Shown piece by piece: positions 1-9,050 of a DNA stretch of 59,548 bases (within the stretch, counting starts at the first letter, position 1; the number at the start of each line of letters is the position of its first letter). Origin of the DNA: a virus. The position numbers were made by a program, and so were the translations under genes. Where the stretch lies: IMG/VR virus record IMGVR_UViG_3300012926_000005, positions 1 through 59,548 of that record; one strand, given 5' to 3'. The notes under the pieces were generated by a model that worked only from the letters and a program-made list of their open reading frames with translations, was not told the DNA's origin and searched no databases.

Positions 1-2
1 CG

Positions 3-233
3 GTTTTGACTGCTGCCACGCTTCCGGCTGCTCCCATTGCCATTGCAATGCTTGGCACCCTAGGTACGGTTGCAGTTACGTCGTGGGCCAACCAAGCGTC
101 ATTCGGTCGGTACTTCGATGGTAGCGTTATCCTGATGCCGGGTGGTGCGTTGTCTATCCAGACTTCGGCGGCTTCGGGCACTAACGGCCTGCTGTGTGAG
201 TACATCTGGGAAGAAATTCCAATCACAGCTTAA
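3..233 (+). CDS. Head decoration/fibre-like protein, C-terminal part (5' end cut by window)
   Basis: Open from the window edge to the stop at 231-233. The residues are Ala/Gly/Thr/Pro-rich and end in a tail containing WEE, as in small phage head-decoration or fibre proteins that end in an aromatic-acidic strand. It reads like the second half of the truncated gene at 59202-59548. The direct end-to-end join is out of frame, so some bases are probably missing between the two ends. There is no start codon of its own with a Shine-Dalgarno (SD) site. Function is inferred from style and from its place beside the head genes. Confidence 0.55.
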   Translation, partial: VLTAATLPAAPIAIAMLGTLGTVAVTSWANQASFGRYFDGSVILMPGGALSIQTSAASGTNGLLCEYIWEEIPITA

Positions 234-252
234 CCATTCTGAATCTCCCTTG

Positions 253-285
253 ACGGCCCTGTTAGCTTGACGGCGGCAGGGCCGT
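253..285 (+). terminator. Stem-loop after decoration gene
   Basis: A perfect 9-bp stem (ACGGCCCTG / CAGGGCCGT) with a 15-nt loop, followed by ACTTTC. It lies between the stop at 233 and the microprotein start at 312. The T-run is short, so it may be a weak terminator or an RNA-processing hairpin. Confidence 0.5.
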
Positions 286-311
286 ACTTTCAAGGTGTGA
301 TGGAGTAGGCC

Positions 312-386
312 ATGAAGAAGATGAAGGGCAAGTGCTACGGCGGTAAGATGGGCAAGAAGATGAAGGGTAAACCAGGGGGTAAGTAG
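312..386 (+). CDS. Lys/Gly-rich 24-aa microprotein
   Basis: ATG to TAG, 24 codons, about one third Lys, with repeated KMKGK-type units, one Cys and one Tyr. A GGAGTAGG-type SD precedes the ATG. It ends one base before the next gene. Two comparable Lys/Gly-rich microproteins lie at 54534 and 54708 beside the capsid genes. A nucleic-acid-binding or capsid-lumen role is possible but unproven. Confidence 0.55.
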   Translation: MKKMKGKCYGGKMGKKMKGKPGGK

Positions 387-387
387 T

Positions 388-1383
388 ATGTCGTGGAGCA
401 CGATGGCCCTAGAACTTTCGGGACAGACACCGTGCCCCTATTTGTTCTGCTTGACTCTGGTAAACCGAGCATGGAAGGACGTGCAGAGAGAGTATCTGTG
501 GTCATTCCTCTGGCTGGACTTCGCCATACCTACCCCTAGTCCCACGGCTACAGGGACGGTTACTACGGCCATCGGCAGCACTCAGGTAACAGGCGATGCG
601 GCAGCATCGGCAGCATGGGCCTTGATACCTCTGTCAACGCCTATCACTTCACAGCAGTTCCGGGTAGGCCAAGGAACTATCTACAACATCATCGCTGTAG
701 ACTTTACCGTTCCTACGGCGGCGGTTTTAACGCTTGACCGTATCTATGTCGATCCGCCTAACGGAGCGGGCCAGGGCTATCAGATTTACGGAGTGTACTA
801 TCATGCTCCGGTAAAAAACTTTGTCTGGTTTGATACTATCCGCGATCCTGTGACCGGGTACACAATAAAGACCACAACGACGCGGCAAGAAGCTGACGAC
901 GCTGATCCGCAAAGACTGATGTACACCTACACGGACTCAGCTTTGCCGTACAAGATCGACTTGACGGCGGGGAGCTTCTACGGCTTTCCCATGTACGAAC
1001 TTTGGCCAGCGCCGACGAACAATCTTACTCTGGTAGCAGAATGTTTTTTAGGTGACGTAGATTTTGATAACACCGTGCCAGGGTCGAGCGATACGGTAAC
1101 GCCTCCGCTGAGTGAAGACGTGGTAATGGAAAAGGCCAAAGAAAAAGCATACGAGTGGTGCGCGGCCAATCTGGATAAACTGAGTCCAGCGGCAAGACGC
1201 GCTGACTTCGCGCTTCTCATGGGACAAGCAAAAGCCGAGTTCAAGCGGCTGATTAACCAGTATATCTTAAAAGATGAAGCCTTCTCGAATCGCAGCCATA
1301 TACCCTACGCGGAGTCAAGAGATTATTTACCAGAACTGCCTTGGGTTTCTATGAGACAGGATATCGGGATATTTCCCGGATAA
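388..1383 (+). CDS. Putative head-tail adaptor/neck protein
   Basis: 331 aa, first long gene after the head genes (which continue at the window end if the genome is circular). The N-terminus is aromatic-rich (VNRAWKDVQ), the middle is Thr/Val-rich beta-like sequence, and the C-terminal third is helical and charged (about residues 240-310). This layout fits adaptor proteins that dock under a portal, such as tail tubular protein A or P22 gp4-type proteins, but no diagnostic motif is visible. The start at 388 follows the preceding TAG by one base. Confidence 0.4.
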   Translation: MSWSTMALELSGQTPCPYLFCLTLVNRAWKDVQREYLWSFLWLDFAIPTPSPTATGTVTTAIGSTQVTGDAAASAAWALIPLSTPITSQQFRVGQGTIYNIIAVDFTVPTAAVLTLDRIYVDPPNGAGQGYQIYGVYYHAPVKNFVWFDTIRDPVTGYTIKTTTTRQEADDADPQRLMYTYTDSALPYKIDLTAGSFYGFPMYELWPAPTNNLTLVAECFLGDVDFDNTVPGSSDTVTPPLSEDVVMEKAKEKAYEWCAANLDKLSPAARRADFALLMGQAKAEFKRLINQYILKDEAFSNRSHIPYAESRDYLPELPWVSMRQDIGIFPG

Positions 1384-1384
1384 T

Positions 1385-2545
1385 ATGAAAAGACTACTTA
1401 CTATCGCTGTGCTTCTGATTCTGTCTAACGTTGGACACTCGCAGTCAAACGTAGGTTCTGGCAGTGCCAGCACTAATGCTGACGGCACTTCACGTGTGGC
1501 CGCAACGCCGACTAGCTTATTCTATGACGGCTTCGAGACTTCTTTTGACACGGGGGCGAAGTGGAATTCCCCTACCAGCGCGGGTGGTGGAGTGGGAGAA
1601 GCATTTGTATCAGGCGGCGGGGCGATCACGTTAGGTACGGGAACGACGATCAACGGTTACAGCTACGTTCAGAGCCAAGTGACCTACCAACCCGTTCCCC
1701 CTGGGTTTTTGGTGTTTGAAGACGCAATCAAAGTTGACACTACGATTCCGGCGAACACGGAAGCATTTTGGGGTTTTGGTACTTCTCCTGCTTCACCTAC
1801 GGCGGCTGTTCCTATCACGGAAGGCTGCGGATTTGAAATACAGTCTTCAGGTACGGCGGGTACGGCTAAGATGTTCGCTGTTTGCTTCGCTGGAAGTACG
1901 CGAAACAATATTCAGGATTTGTCAGCGGCGACGGGAAACAGTAAACAGCCGACAGACGGCAATACGCATGTTTATTTCGTTTACTTCCGTGGCGATAGGT
2001 ATTGGTTTGCGATTGACTCACCTACGAACATAGTGGCACAGCAATTCAATGGAGCTAACGGGCCGAACGTAAACACGCAGCCGTTAAAGATTCAAGCTGT
2101 AGCAGGAACGATTGCTCCTGTATCAAGCCTGACTATTACTGTGGCTTCTGTCTGGGTAGGAGACTCCGGCAGTAACGGAGTCTATTCAGCGGCTTCTGGG
2201 TCACAGGCATCGGCAATACAGACCATTCAGTCAACGGCCACAGAGTCAGGGCATATATTAAAAGGCTCTGCCGGTAATTTTTACGGAGTCGTAGTTACTT
2301 CTACGGTCAATGGCCTAGTGATGATTTTCAATTCTGCGACTGTACCGGGAGACGGAGCGGTGACGCCAATCTACTGTCTACGTCTTACTCCTGACTCTGG
2401 CGGATCAGGGACAGTGAGTATCAGCTTTCTTCCCGGCCCTCCGGCCTTGTTTACTACTGGAATTTCTGTAGCTATGTCCACAGGCACGAATTGTGCCTCT
2501 AAGACGGCGAGTGCAACGGCGTGGATTACGGGGCTGGTGAAATGA
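1385..2545 (+). CDS. Secreted-like Gly/Ser-rich virion or fibre protein
   Basis: 386 aa. The first 20 residues form a Sec-type leader: MKR, a Leu/Ile-rich core, then a polar GHSQ end. The rest is low in charge and rich in Gly, Ser, Thr and Val, with alternating beta-strand patterns and a DGFETSF segment like the start of concanavalin-like domains. A copy of the 14-mer at 1423-1436 encodes SNVG within the leader. It overlaps the next gene by ATGA (2542-2545), indicating translational coupling. It lies in the virion block, so an exported fibre or adhesin-like product is inferred. Confidence 0.45.
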   Translation: MKRLLTIAVLLILSNVGHSQSNVGSGSASTNADGTSRVAATPTSLFYDGFETSFDTGAKWNSPTSAGGGVGEAFVSGGGAITLGTGTTINGYSYVQSQVTYQPVPPGFLVFEDAIKVDTTIPANTEAFWGFGTSPASPTAAVPITEGCGFEIQSSGTAGTAKMFAVCFAGSTRNNIQDLSAATGNSKQPTDGNTHVYFVYFRGDRYWFAIDSPTNIVAQQFNGANGPNVNTQPLKIQAVAGTIAPVSSLTITVASVWVGDSGSNGVYSAASGSQASAIQTIQSTATESGHILKGSAGNFYGVVVTSTVNGLVMIFNSATVPGDGAVTPIYCLRLTPDSGGSGTVSISFLPGPPALFTTGISVAMSTGTNCASKTASATAWITGLVK

Positions 2546-4335
2546 AGCATATTATTTGCATAGTGCTCCTATCAGGTCTGTGTCTGGGGCAAGCGGTAAC
2601 AGGGACATCGGGTAGCGGCTCGCCATCTGGCACTTCTAATGTCCAGCCGACGTTTGTTAGTAACAGCGCTGCGTCAGTGGTCGGTGCAGGTACGACGCTG
2701 ACTATTACAGCGCCAGCAACCATTACAAACGGCAATGCGCTAGTAATTTTCATGTCAATTTCTGGAGCCGCAAGCGAAACGTTTACTTTTCCTGCGGGAT
2801 TTTCCCAGATTGGTTCTACTCTTAGTTCTGTGGGCAGTGCGAAGATTCAAGTTGCCGCAGCCTGTAAAGTCGCCGCAAGTGAATCCGGAAACTACGTCGT
2901 TAGCTGGAATAACAACACCAATACGGCTGTGGGCTGGATGGTCAACTTGTCCGGTACAAGCTGCACGACGGACGGAGTAGGTACGGCTTCTGGTAATGCC
3001 TCTACGCTCACGGCAACGACTTTCACTCCGACAACGGCAAACGACATTTTTCTTGTCCTAAGTTCTCAGTCTTCTTCTGCTCTTAATTGGGTCAATGTGC
3101 CTGGGAACGTGGTTAAAATAGCGCAGTCCAGCGATTCGTTTTTGGGCTACTTGCCATGGGGTACTGGCGTTTCGCCAGCGGTAAAGATGGCTTATACTCT
3201 GTCTGGGTCGGCCAATGCCAATGACTCAGGTGTTTTTGTTATTGCTTTTCCAGCTACAACGACAGCAACGAATGCCCTGGTAGCCAATTCGTCTTCAGTC
3301 GCGCAAAGGGTCAACAGTATCAACGTGACCAACGGGATAGACGCTGGAGGAAGCATTAAAGGAAGTACTTTTTTAATACCTAATGGAGCTTCCTGCACAT
3401 CAACATCTTCTGGTCTTGATGGTATTTCTGCTGGCGGAAATATAGAGAAATTGCTTTGTATCAACAGTGCTGGTGCCTTGTCCTTAGATGCTGGTGGCGG
3501 ACTGACGTTTGTGAGCACGGCGGGCGGTGCGCGTGGCGGGCCATCGTTCTTGATTAGCAATGGAGCGCTAGCAGGGGTAAGTATCGATGCCAGTCAAGAT
3601 TTACCGATGGCAGATATAACTTCGCCGGGAAACGATTTGGTAGTTGGATGTAAAACTGGAGCACCAGCATCACTTATTAACTGCACTTCAGCATCTCAGT
3701 CCGGGAATATTTACGTGAACGTACAAACTGGACTTGCAGAGTTCTTTCAAGTAAATGACTCTACGGTTTTTGAGGTTGTAGGCGGCGGAACGATATTTAC
3801 TGAGGCTGCTGGGCCTACGAATGTTGCGTCTTCTGGTTCCTTTTGGGAAGATTCAACCGCGCATGAATGGAAGTCATCTACGGCGGGGTCATCTACGCCT
3901 GGTCTATTTGCAAGAGTTCAACCCGGAGTAATCCACCAAACTGCTCAAACAGCGGCAATATCTACAGCAACGCTCTGTGCTTCTTCAGCGGGGGCTTGTA
4001 ATGTTGCTGGAACCTATCATGTCAGTTTTGTCTTCTGGGAAGACGGTACCGCTTGCGCTACTCCGGGTACAGGTGGAGTAACTTTTTTGCTTACATGGAC
4101 GGATTTCAATACAACCTCGCACCCAGCAGTGTCGCTAGGGATGGATGATGCAAGTGCTATTAATGCAGTGTCACAAACTTTCCATTTCCAGACTTCTTTA
4201 GCCGCAGCTTGGGCATCCGGTGATTTTAATATTTCAACCAATGGTGCGATTATCCAGTATGCAACGGGCTATACGGCCTGCGGAGTCGGCACGGGGAGTT
4301 ATGGTTTAGATATTGCGGTTACGAGGGTGAGGTAG
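2542..4335 (+). CDS. Tail-fibre-like beta-rich protein with Sec-type leader
   Basis: About 597 aa from the ATG at 2542, chosen because it forms an ATGA overlap with the previous stop; the open frame extends upstream to 2521. The first 17 residues are a short hydrophobic leader starting MKH. The body is a Ser/Thr/Gly/Ala-rich beta protein. The C-terminal 130 residues look like a distinct beta-sandwich with three or four Cys, which could be a receptor-binding head. A Sec leader on a cytoplasmically assembled virion protein would be unusual. Confidence 0.45.
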   Translation: MKHIICIVLLSGLCLGQAVTGTSGSGSPSGTSNVQPTFVSNSAASVVGAGTTLTITAPATITNGNALVIFMSISGAASETFTFPAGFSQIGSTLSSVGSAKIQVAAACKVAASESGNYVVSWNNNTNTAVGWMVNLSGTSCTTDGVGTASGNASTLTATTFTPTTANDIFLVLSSQSSSALNWVNVPGNVVKIAQSSDSFLGYLPWGTGVSPAVKMAYTLSGSANANDSGVFVIAFPATTTATNALVANSSSVAQRVNSINVTNGIDAGGSIKGSTFLIPNGASCTSTSSGLDGISAGGNIEKLLCINSAGALSLDAGGGLTFVSTAGGARGGPSFLISNGALAGVSIDASQDLPMADITSPGNDLVVGCKTGAPASLINCTSASQSGNIYVNVQTGLAEFFQVNDSTVFEVVGGGTIFTEAAGPTNVASSGSFWEDSTAHEWKSSTAGSSTPGLFARVQPGVIHQTAQTAAISTATLCASSAGACNVAGTYHVSFVFWEDGTACATPGTGGVTFLLTWTDFNTTSHPAVSLGMDDASAINAVSQTFHFQTSLAAAWASGDFNISTNGAIIQYATGYTACGVGTGSYGLDIAVTRVR

Positions 4336-4342
4336 GTATAAT
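4313..4342 (+). promoter_or_regulatory. Sigma70-like promoter, leaderless for 4350 gene
   Basis: TTGCGG at 4313-4318, 18-bp spacer, perfect TATAAT at 4337-4342. The ATG at 4350 lies 8 nt past the -10, so transcription would begin at or next to the start codon. No SD is seen. Confidence 0.5.
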
Positions 4343-4349
4343 TTAAGCC

Positions 4350-4784
4350 ATGAAAAATATATCCAAATCATTAGTTGGTTTTGTTGCTCTGATTATGGTT
4401 TGCATTCCGTTGGGGGCAAGTATCTACTTGTCTTCTAGCTATCAGGAAATATTTACGGTAGGCGAATTTTCGGAAAAAAACGATGTCGCCGCTATTGTCG
4501 GCAGTCAGTACAGCCATTCCGCTGGTAGCGTGACGTTCGTCATCCAAGTCGGCCATGCGGACAGCGGTCAATTCAAGCAAGGGTCACACAGCAAAGCGGA
4601 GCGTCTTGCTGTTGATTTAAATACTGGAGAATGGGCTAGTGCTTCAGGTAAACGCGGAAAAGCGGAAGGATCTGTGCTAGGCGACCTGAGACGGGCAGTA
4701 ATCAGTCAGAGAGACGCAGAGGAAGGATTCGTTATTTCTGTCCTATATCCGGGATCAAGGCTTGCAGGAAACGTTGCGAAATAG
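4350..4784 (+). CDS. Membrane-anchored small protein
   Basis: 144 aa with an N-terminal hydrophobic segment at about residues 8-28, followed by a soluble beta/alpha domain. It is probably a signal anchor facing the periplasm. It sits between fibre-like genes and has its own apparent promoter, so it may be expressed separately from the structural operon. No family recognised. Lysogenic conversion or superinfection exclusion are possibilities only. Confidence 0.5.
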   Translation: MKNISKSLVGFVALIMVCIPLGASIYLSSSYQEIFTVGEFSEKNDVAAIVGSQYSHSAGSVTFVIQVGHADSGQFKQGSHSKAERLAVDLNTGEWASASGKRGKAEGSVLGDLRRAVISQRDAEEGFVISVLYPGSRLAGNVAK

Positions 4785-4792
4785 GATATAAT
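4762..4792 (+). promoter_or_regulatory. Possible promoter, leaderless for 4799 gene
   Basis: Perfect TATAAT at 4787-4792 with a poor -35 (TTGCAG at 4762-4767, 19-bp spacer). The ATG lies 7 nt after the -10 and has no SD. Confidence 0.4.
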
Positions 4793-4798
4793 CTACCT

Positions 4799-5107
4799 AT
4801 GAAAAAACTACTCCAATCAATCTTTGGTTTGGCTCTACTGGCTACTGGTTTTGCCTGTGGGCGCTACAAGGCTCCCGTAGTCCACGCTCAAGGTCAGTTT
4901 CTTCAACAGTACGTCCTCGAAGTCAATACCCAGCGCGGCTTTAGCGGCGTCCGTTTTATGAAGAACAACGGAACTCAATTGAACCTTGACGACGGCACGT
5001 GGCTATCAGAGGCCGTTGTTAGTCCAGCAACCGGGTCTACGTTCACAAAGACAGAGGCTTTGCCGAACAGCACGGCGACCTTTACGGAGACATACTCGCA
5101 GCCATGA
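4799..5107 (+). CDS. Small exported protein
   Basis: 102 aa. MKK plus a hydrophobic core to about residue 20, then a Cys (FACG) and a likely cleavage region near VVHAQG, so export is likely. The Cys context does not match a clean lipobox. The remaining 70 residues are soluble and Thr-rich near the end. It overlaps the next gene by four bases (ATGA). Confidence 0.5.
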   Translation: MKKLLQSIFGLALLATGFACGRYKAPVVHAQGQFLQQYVLEVNTQRGFSGVRFMKNNGTQLNLDDGTWLSEAVVSPATGSTFTKTEALPNSTATFTETYSQP

Positions 5108-7119
5108 AGTCCAACGTTAGACTAATTGTGTTCCTGGTTATGGCCTGTGCATCCGCATGGGCCAATCAGGCATTTACGGGCAACTGCAACCAAGGAGGAA
5201 CTAAGGCCGTAGTTCAAGGAATTCAGTCAAGCAATAAGCTAGTCGGCAGTTATCCGGGGTGTGTAGTTACGGTTTTCATGCACGGGACTATTACGCTGGC
5301 GGCGATATTTGATGACAGCGGAACACCAATAGCCAATCCTCTCACGGCGTCACTGACTACGGGGCAATTTATCTTCACGGCTGCTAACTCTCGCTATGAT
5401 ATTCAACTTTCAGGAGGCGGGCTTCCTTCGGCGGTGACGATTACTGACGTTCTTTTTAACGACAATGCGTCGGCCAATCCATTTAGCTTCTGTACTGTGA
5501 CTTTCAGTGCAACGCCTACTTTTTCTTCGGCATCTTGCAATATCTTTCAAATGACCTTGACGGGCAATGTCGCGTCATCTATCTATTCGACGGCTACGAG
5601 CGGAGCACAAGCGATATTCATCCTCTGCCAGGACTCAAGCGGCGGGCATACGTTCACTTGGCCGACTACGATGATAGATACTCCGGCGATAAATCAAACT
5701 GCGAGTCAGTGTACTAATGTTTACTTTGTGGCCGATGCGACACCTAAATTTCATGCCGTAGGTGCTGCGGGTGACGGAAGCCATATCGTAGCAACGACAT
5801 TGAATAACGGCGCAGGTAGCGTAACTATTCCGTCCACTGGTTCAGCGGCAATCATTGCCGGAAGCAACGGCATTGTGCCTTCGACGTGCTCTACGAATAA
5901 CTACGTCAATCAGATCAACTCTTCTGGAGTACTAGTCTGCGGTACTCCAGTGACGGCGAATACAGGGACTACGCATCAGTTCTTCAGTTCCAACACTGCC
6001 GGAGGGGTATTTACGGGGACGCAGCCGACGCTATCGGACGTAGCCGCAGGTACGGCCAGTTCTGGAACGTATGACTTCTCTGGAGTGACGGTCTTTAAGA
6101 TTCGTGTAGCTGCTGGACTAACTACGGCGGCTAACGGTGAATGCGGATTTGATTCGACCAATGGGAACTATCACTGCTGGAACGGTGCGGATAACTTTGT
6201 CGGCATGTGGTCAGCTACTCCGACTACTACGGACTGTGTAAAAGCTACAGTCAGCGCCAATAAAGTATCTCTGACGGATAACGGAGGGCCGTGTGCAATT
6301 ACGGTAGCGGCAGTAGCCAGTAACTTCTTGACTAGCTACACTTCAACAACTGGACTGTTTACTAAAGCACAACCTGCCTTCACGGACATTTCTGGATCAG
6401 TAGCAGCCGCGCAATTACCTAACCCGTCATCTACGACTCTAGGCGGGGTCAAGTCGTTAGCTCTAGTAACCAATAAGTTCCTGACTGACATTACGACGGG
6501 CGGGCTTCCGGAAGCCGCACGGCCTGTAGTGGGAGACATCACGCCGGGAACAAATGGCCAGTGCATTAACACGACAGGCGGCGTAAGTGTATGGGGAGCC
6601 TGTGCAGGCACGGCGGGTGTGCAGACTACGGCTACGCCTAACACTGCGGGCGCTACGGTAGCTGGTAATACAACGGCATCTCAAGTTCTATTAGGGCAGT
6701 CGTTTGGTGCCGGGACGTTAAATACTCTAGGATCAACTTTCCGGCTAGAAGGCTACGGTACATATAATGCTGTTAACACAACGGAAACTGTAGCTATCAG
6801 CATTGTAAAGCTGGCAGGAGACGTAATAACAGGACTGTCGGTAGTGCCAGGAACTACGGGGTCGGATTTAAGTTGGCATATAATAGTCACCTGTACGACT
6901 ACGACGACCGGAGCAGCGGGAGTATTGACTTGTCCAACTTCCGGAGAGATAACCAGATCAGCGGGCGGAACTGTTACGGTAGTTCCTTATGCGGCGGCTA
7001 CTATAACAGGAGTAGACCTGACAGGAGCCAATACGTTTTCTATTGCCGCATCGTTTACGACGGCATCGGTCAGCAATTCGGCATCGCAAGCATATTTACT
7101 AGCGTTAAGGATTCAGTAA
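5104..7119 (+). CDS. Large tail-fibre-like protein with Sec-type leader
   Basis: 671 aa. Residues 1-21 form a Sec leader ending ASAWA. The 14-mer at 5109-5122 lies in codons 2-7 and encodes SNVRL. The body is almost wholly Gly/Ala/Ser/Thr/Val, with many TxxTxG units and scattered Cys, as in trimeric beta-helical fibres. A short motif (GVQTTATPNTAG) opens a C-terminal domain of about 165 residues. Its size and place before the tail genes suggest a receptor-binding fibre; the leader is odd for such a role. Confidence 0.5.
   Translation: MKSNVRLIVFLVMACASAWANQAFTGNCNQGGTKAVVQGIQSSNKLVGSYPGCVVTVFMHGTITLAAIFDDSGTPIANPLTASLTTGQFIFTAANSRYDIQLSGGGLPSAVTITDVLFNDNASANPFSFCTVTFSATPTFSSASCNIFQMTLTGNVASSIYSTATSGAQAIFILCQDSSGGHTFTWPTTMIDTPAINQTASQCTNVYFVADATPKFHAVGAAGDGSHIVATTLNNGAGSVTIPSTGSAAIIAGSNGIVPSTCSTNNYVNQINSSGVLVCGTPVTANTGTTHQFFSSNTAGGVFTGTQPTLSDVAAGTASSGTYDFSGVTVFKIRVAAGLTTAANGECGFDSTNGNYHCWNGADNFVGMWSATPTTTDCVKATVSANKVSLTDNGGPCAITVAAVASNFLTSYTSTTGLFTKAQPAFTDISGSVAAAQLPNPSSTTLGGVKSLALVTNKFLTDITTGGLPEAARPVVGDITPGTNGQCINTTGGVSVWGACAGTAGVQTTATPNTAGATVAGNTTASQVLLGQSFGAGTLNTLGSTFRLEGYGTYNAVNTTETVAISIVKLAGDVITGLSVVPGTTGSDLSWHIIVTCTTTTTGAAGVLTCPTSGEITRSAGGTVTVVPYAAATITGVDLTGANTFSIAASFTTASVSNSASQAYLLALRIQ
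5109..5122 (-). repeat. 14-mer copy, reverse orientation
   Basis: In codons 2-7 of the fibre-like gene; encodes SNVRL. Confidence 0.85.
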
Positions 7120-7149
7120 GGTCGGGGGAGTAGCTGAAAGGGAAAGGGA

Positions 7150-7452
7150 ATGAAGCATGAATTTATTGATGCAGCACTTTCTGTCGTGGTTCTCTGTGCT
7201 GGCGGTTTTATTTGGCTTGGCAAGTTGCTTATACGGCGTCATCTGGCTAAGTGGGATGCTATTGAAGCAAAACTTGAAAAACTGGACGAGTGGTACACAG
7301 CCCAGCAAGCCATTGTCCGGCATCCCGTTAAGCTCAACGGCGCTACAACAGAAGGGCATGATGAAGACATCGACAGCGATACGGACATCCTTGATCCTGA
7401 TAGCCGTAAGCTCCATAGGCGGGTACGAAGTCGGCGTCCGCCATCGGAATGA
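7150..7452 (+). CDS. Small membrane protein with coiled tail (holin/spanin-like candidate)
   Basis: 100 aa with one transmembrane segment (about residues 8-28), then a basic stretch (RRH) and an amphipathic helix with Asp/Glu/Lys heptads. An AAAGGGA SD lies next to the ATG. A second frame encodes a different membrane protein that starts within this gene (7358-7546), an arrangement reminiscent of nested Rz/Rz1 spanin pairs, although no lipobox is present. Confidence 0.5.
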   Translation: MKHEFIDAALSVVVLCAGGFIWLGKLLIRRHLAKWDAIEAKLEKLDEWYTAQQAIVRHPVKLNGATTEGHDEDIDSDTDILDPDSRKLHRRVRSRRPPSE

Positions 7453-7546
7453 CTACGATTCATGGCGTAATGGACTAGTCAGATGGCAGCAGTCTTACGC
7501 TTCATGGGAAGAGAAGTACTCACCCTATATAACTAGAGGAGAATAA
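7358..7546 (+). CDS. Nested membrane microprotein
   Basis: 62 aa from ATG 7358 (AGAAGGG upstream), starting inside the 7150 gene in another frame. One transmembrane helix (LILIAV) is followed by a Tyr/Trp-rich soluble tail. The same frame is open from an ATG at 7157, which would give 129 aa, but that first part mainly mirrors the hydrophobic region of the overlapping gene. Partner of the 7150 product is inferred from the nesting. Confidence 0.45.
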   Translation: MMKTSTAIRTSLILIAVSSIGGYEVGVRHRNDYDSWRNGLVRWQQSYASWEEKYSPYITRGE

Positions 7547-7548
7547 CT

Positions 7549-7653
7549 ATGTGTCAAGACCCTGCCCCAAGTCCCACACCGACGCCTACTCCAGTGCCGC
7601 CTCCCCCTCCACCCCCACCGCCTCCCCCTCCACCGTCTCCACTGGAGGAGTAG
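7549..7653 (+). CDS. Polyproline microprotein
   Basis: 34 aa with a strong SD (AGAGGAG). It has 21 Pro, including a run of 13, flanked by alternating Thr-Pro and ending LEE. The polyproline run would need EF-P for smooth translation. The last base of the stop codon is the first base of the 14-mer at 7653-7666. It is too short for a family call; an extended rod or linker peptide is likely. Confidence 0.55.
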   Translation: MCQDPAPSPTPTPTPVPPPPPPPPPPPPPSPLEE

Positions 7654-7666
7654 TCTAACGTTGGAC
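7653..7666 (+). repeat. 14-mer copy at gene junction
   Basis: Begins at the last base of the polyproline gene stop and ends one base before the ATG at 7668. Confidence 0.85.
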
Positions 7667-7667
7667 A

Positions 7668-9050
7668 ATGGCATACAACTACATCACGTTTTTGCAGCTT
7701 CGGGGTCAATTAGCTAATAGGCTAAATGACCCTAGTTCTGTTTTCTGGCCTGACACGGAACTAAAGTTTTATATCCAAGATGCTATAGCCTTCTGGAATT
7801 GTCTCACGGGAGACAATAGAACGTCCTACCCTCTCGCTGTAAATCCGGCACAAACATGGTATGACATGCAAACCATTGTCGGCAGTCCAAGGCTTTCTAA
7901 GCTGACAGACCAAGACTGCCTACAGAGATTGACGGCAATGTTGCTTGAGTCTAATTCCGGAGGAAGCGCTAGAGGCGTACTGTCTACGATGCAGTTCACG
8001 ACTACTGTAGGTCAGGTAGCAGGTGCGGCTTACAATCTAGTCCAGTCTCTTCAGCGGAAGCGGGATGAATTCATGTTCCGCACTGGCTGTACGTCTACGG
8101 TCGAGACTTTAAGCGCTACTCCGAACGTTGCGGAAGTTGCTTTACCGCAGACCGTGATTCAGGCGAGAAGGGCTTATTGGCTACCGCAGGACGCTACGCT
8201 GTCTACGGCATTTCCGCTGCCTAAAAACGATGACTACGGGACGACGTGTTATAGCCCGTTTTCTGCTATCACTCCCGGCCCACCGCAAGTATTCTCTGCT
8301 GGCGTAGAGCCGCCATTAAACGTAACGATCACTCCTCCTCCGTTGACGGCGGGTCAGATAGAATTGCTGACGATTGAGTCACAGCAGTTACTACCGCCTA
8401 ATCCTAATGCGTCAAAGTCTCCGGTCTTGATTCCAGTAATAATGTTCATGCCCAATGACTTCACGCCTGGTCTAGTGTGGGGTGCATTGGCAGACTTATT
8501 GATGATTTCGATTGAAGGGCAAGACGTGGAGAGAGCACAATTCGCACGGCAGAGATACGAAGAGTACATTGCTCTGATGTCTAATTACCCGTTTGTCAAT
8601 ACGGCAAGGATCGGGGGTGTTCCAGCGATAGTTGATGCCGTGGAGACATTGGACACATACAGTCCTTCTTGGAGGACAGCGGGTACAAGTCCGCCGATAG
8701 TTGGAATATCAGGGCAGAATCTAATAGCTTTTCCCACGGCGACATTGCAGTCAGTACTATTGAATCTTACGGCCAGCGCGAATATCCCTGTGCTCGATGG
8801 CGACTTCATTCAGTTGGGCGATGAAATCATAGACGTAATTCTGGACGAAGCGGTAAGCGCGGCGATGTGGAAGTGTGGCGGGGCAGAAGCGGCAGCGGCG
8901 TTTAATCTTCATGGCAATATAATCAAGCTAGCCGCAAAACGCCGTGACAAGATTAGAGCTATGGCGATATTTGCAGATGTGCTATCATCTAGGCCACAAA
9001 GAGAAAACGAATTTGCGCCGATGGAGACAGTGAATGAAACAACTGATTGA
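7668..9050 (+). CDS. Putative tail/neck structural protein
   Basis: 460 aa. The start is preceded by the 14-mer (ends 7666), so no SD is visible. The N-terminus resembles phage adaptor proteins: FLQLRGQLANRL, then FWPDTELKFYIQDAI, a pattern shared with proteins that bind under the portal. The middle is beta-rich with a polyproline patch, and the C-terminus is helical (AAKRRDKIRAMA). It probably belongs to the neck or tail tube next to the 1339-aa protein. Confidence 0.45.
   Translation: MAYNYITFLQLRGQLANRLNDPSSVFWPDTELKFYIQDAIAFWNCLTGDNRTSYPLAVNPAQTWYDMQTIVGSPRLSKLTDQDCLQRLTAMLLESNSGGSARGVLSTMQFTTTVGQVAGAAYNLVQSLQRKRDEFMFRTGCTSTVETLSATPNVAEVALPQTVIQARRAYWLPQDATLSTAFPLPKNDDYGTTCYSPFSAITPGPPQVFSAGVEPPLNVTITPPPLTAGQIELLTIESQQLLPPNPNASKSPVLIPVIMFMPNDFTPGLVWGALADLLMISIEGQDVERAQFARQRYEEYIALMSNYPFVNTARIGGVPAIVDAVETLDTYSPSWRTAGTSPPIVGISGQNLIAFPTATLQSVLLNLTASANIPVLDGDFIQLGDEIIDVILDEAVSAAMWKCGGAEAAAAFNLHGNIIKLAAKRRDKIRAMAIFADVLSSRPQRENEFAPMETVNETTD

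Noticed and set aside
7157-7357. Upstream half of the second frame as part of a 129-aa gene
   Set aside because: Hydrophobic character mirrors the 7150 gene; the better SD is at 7358.
7526-7534. TATATAAC as a -10 box for the polyproline gene
   Set aside because: No acceptable -35 at correct spacing; operon read-through is enough.
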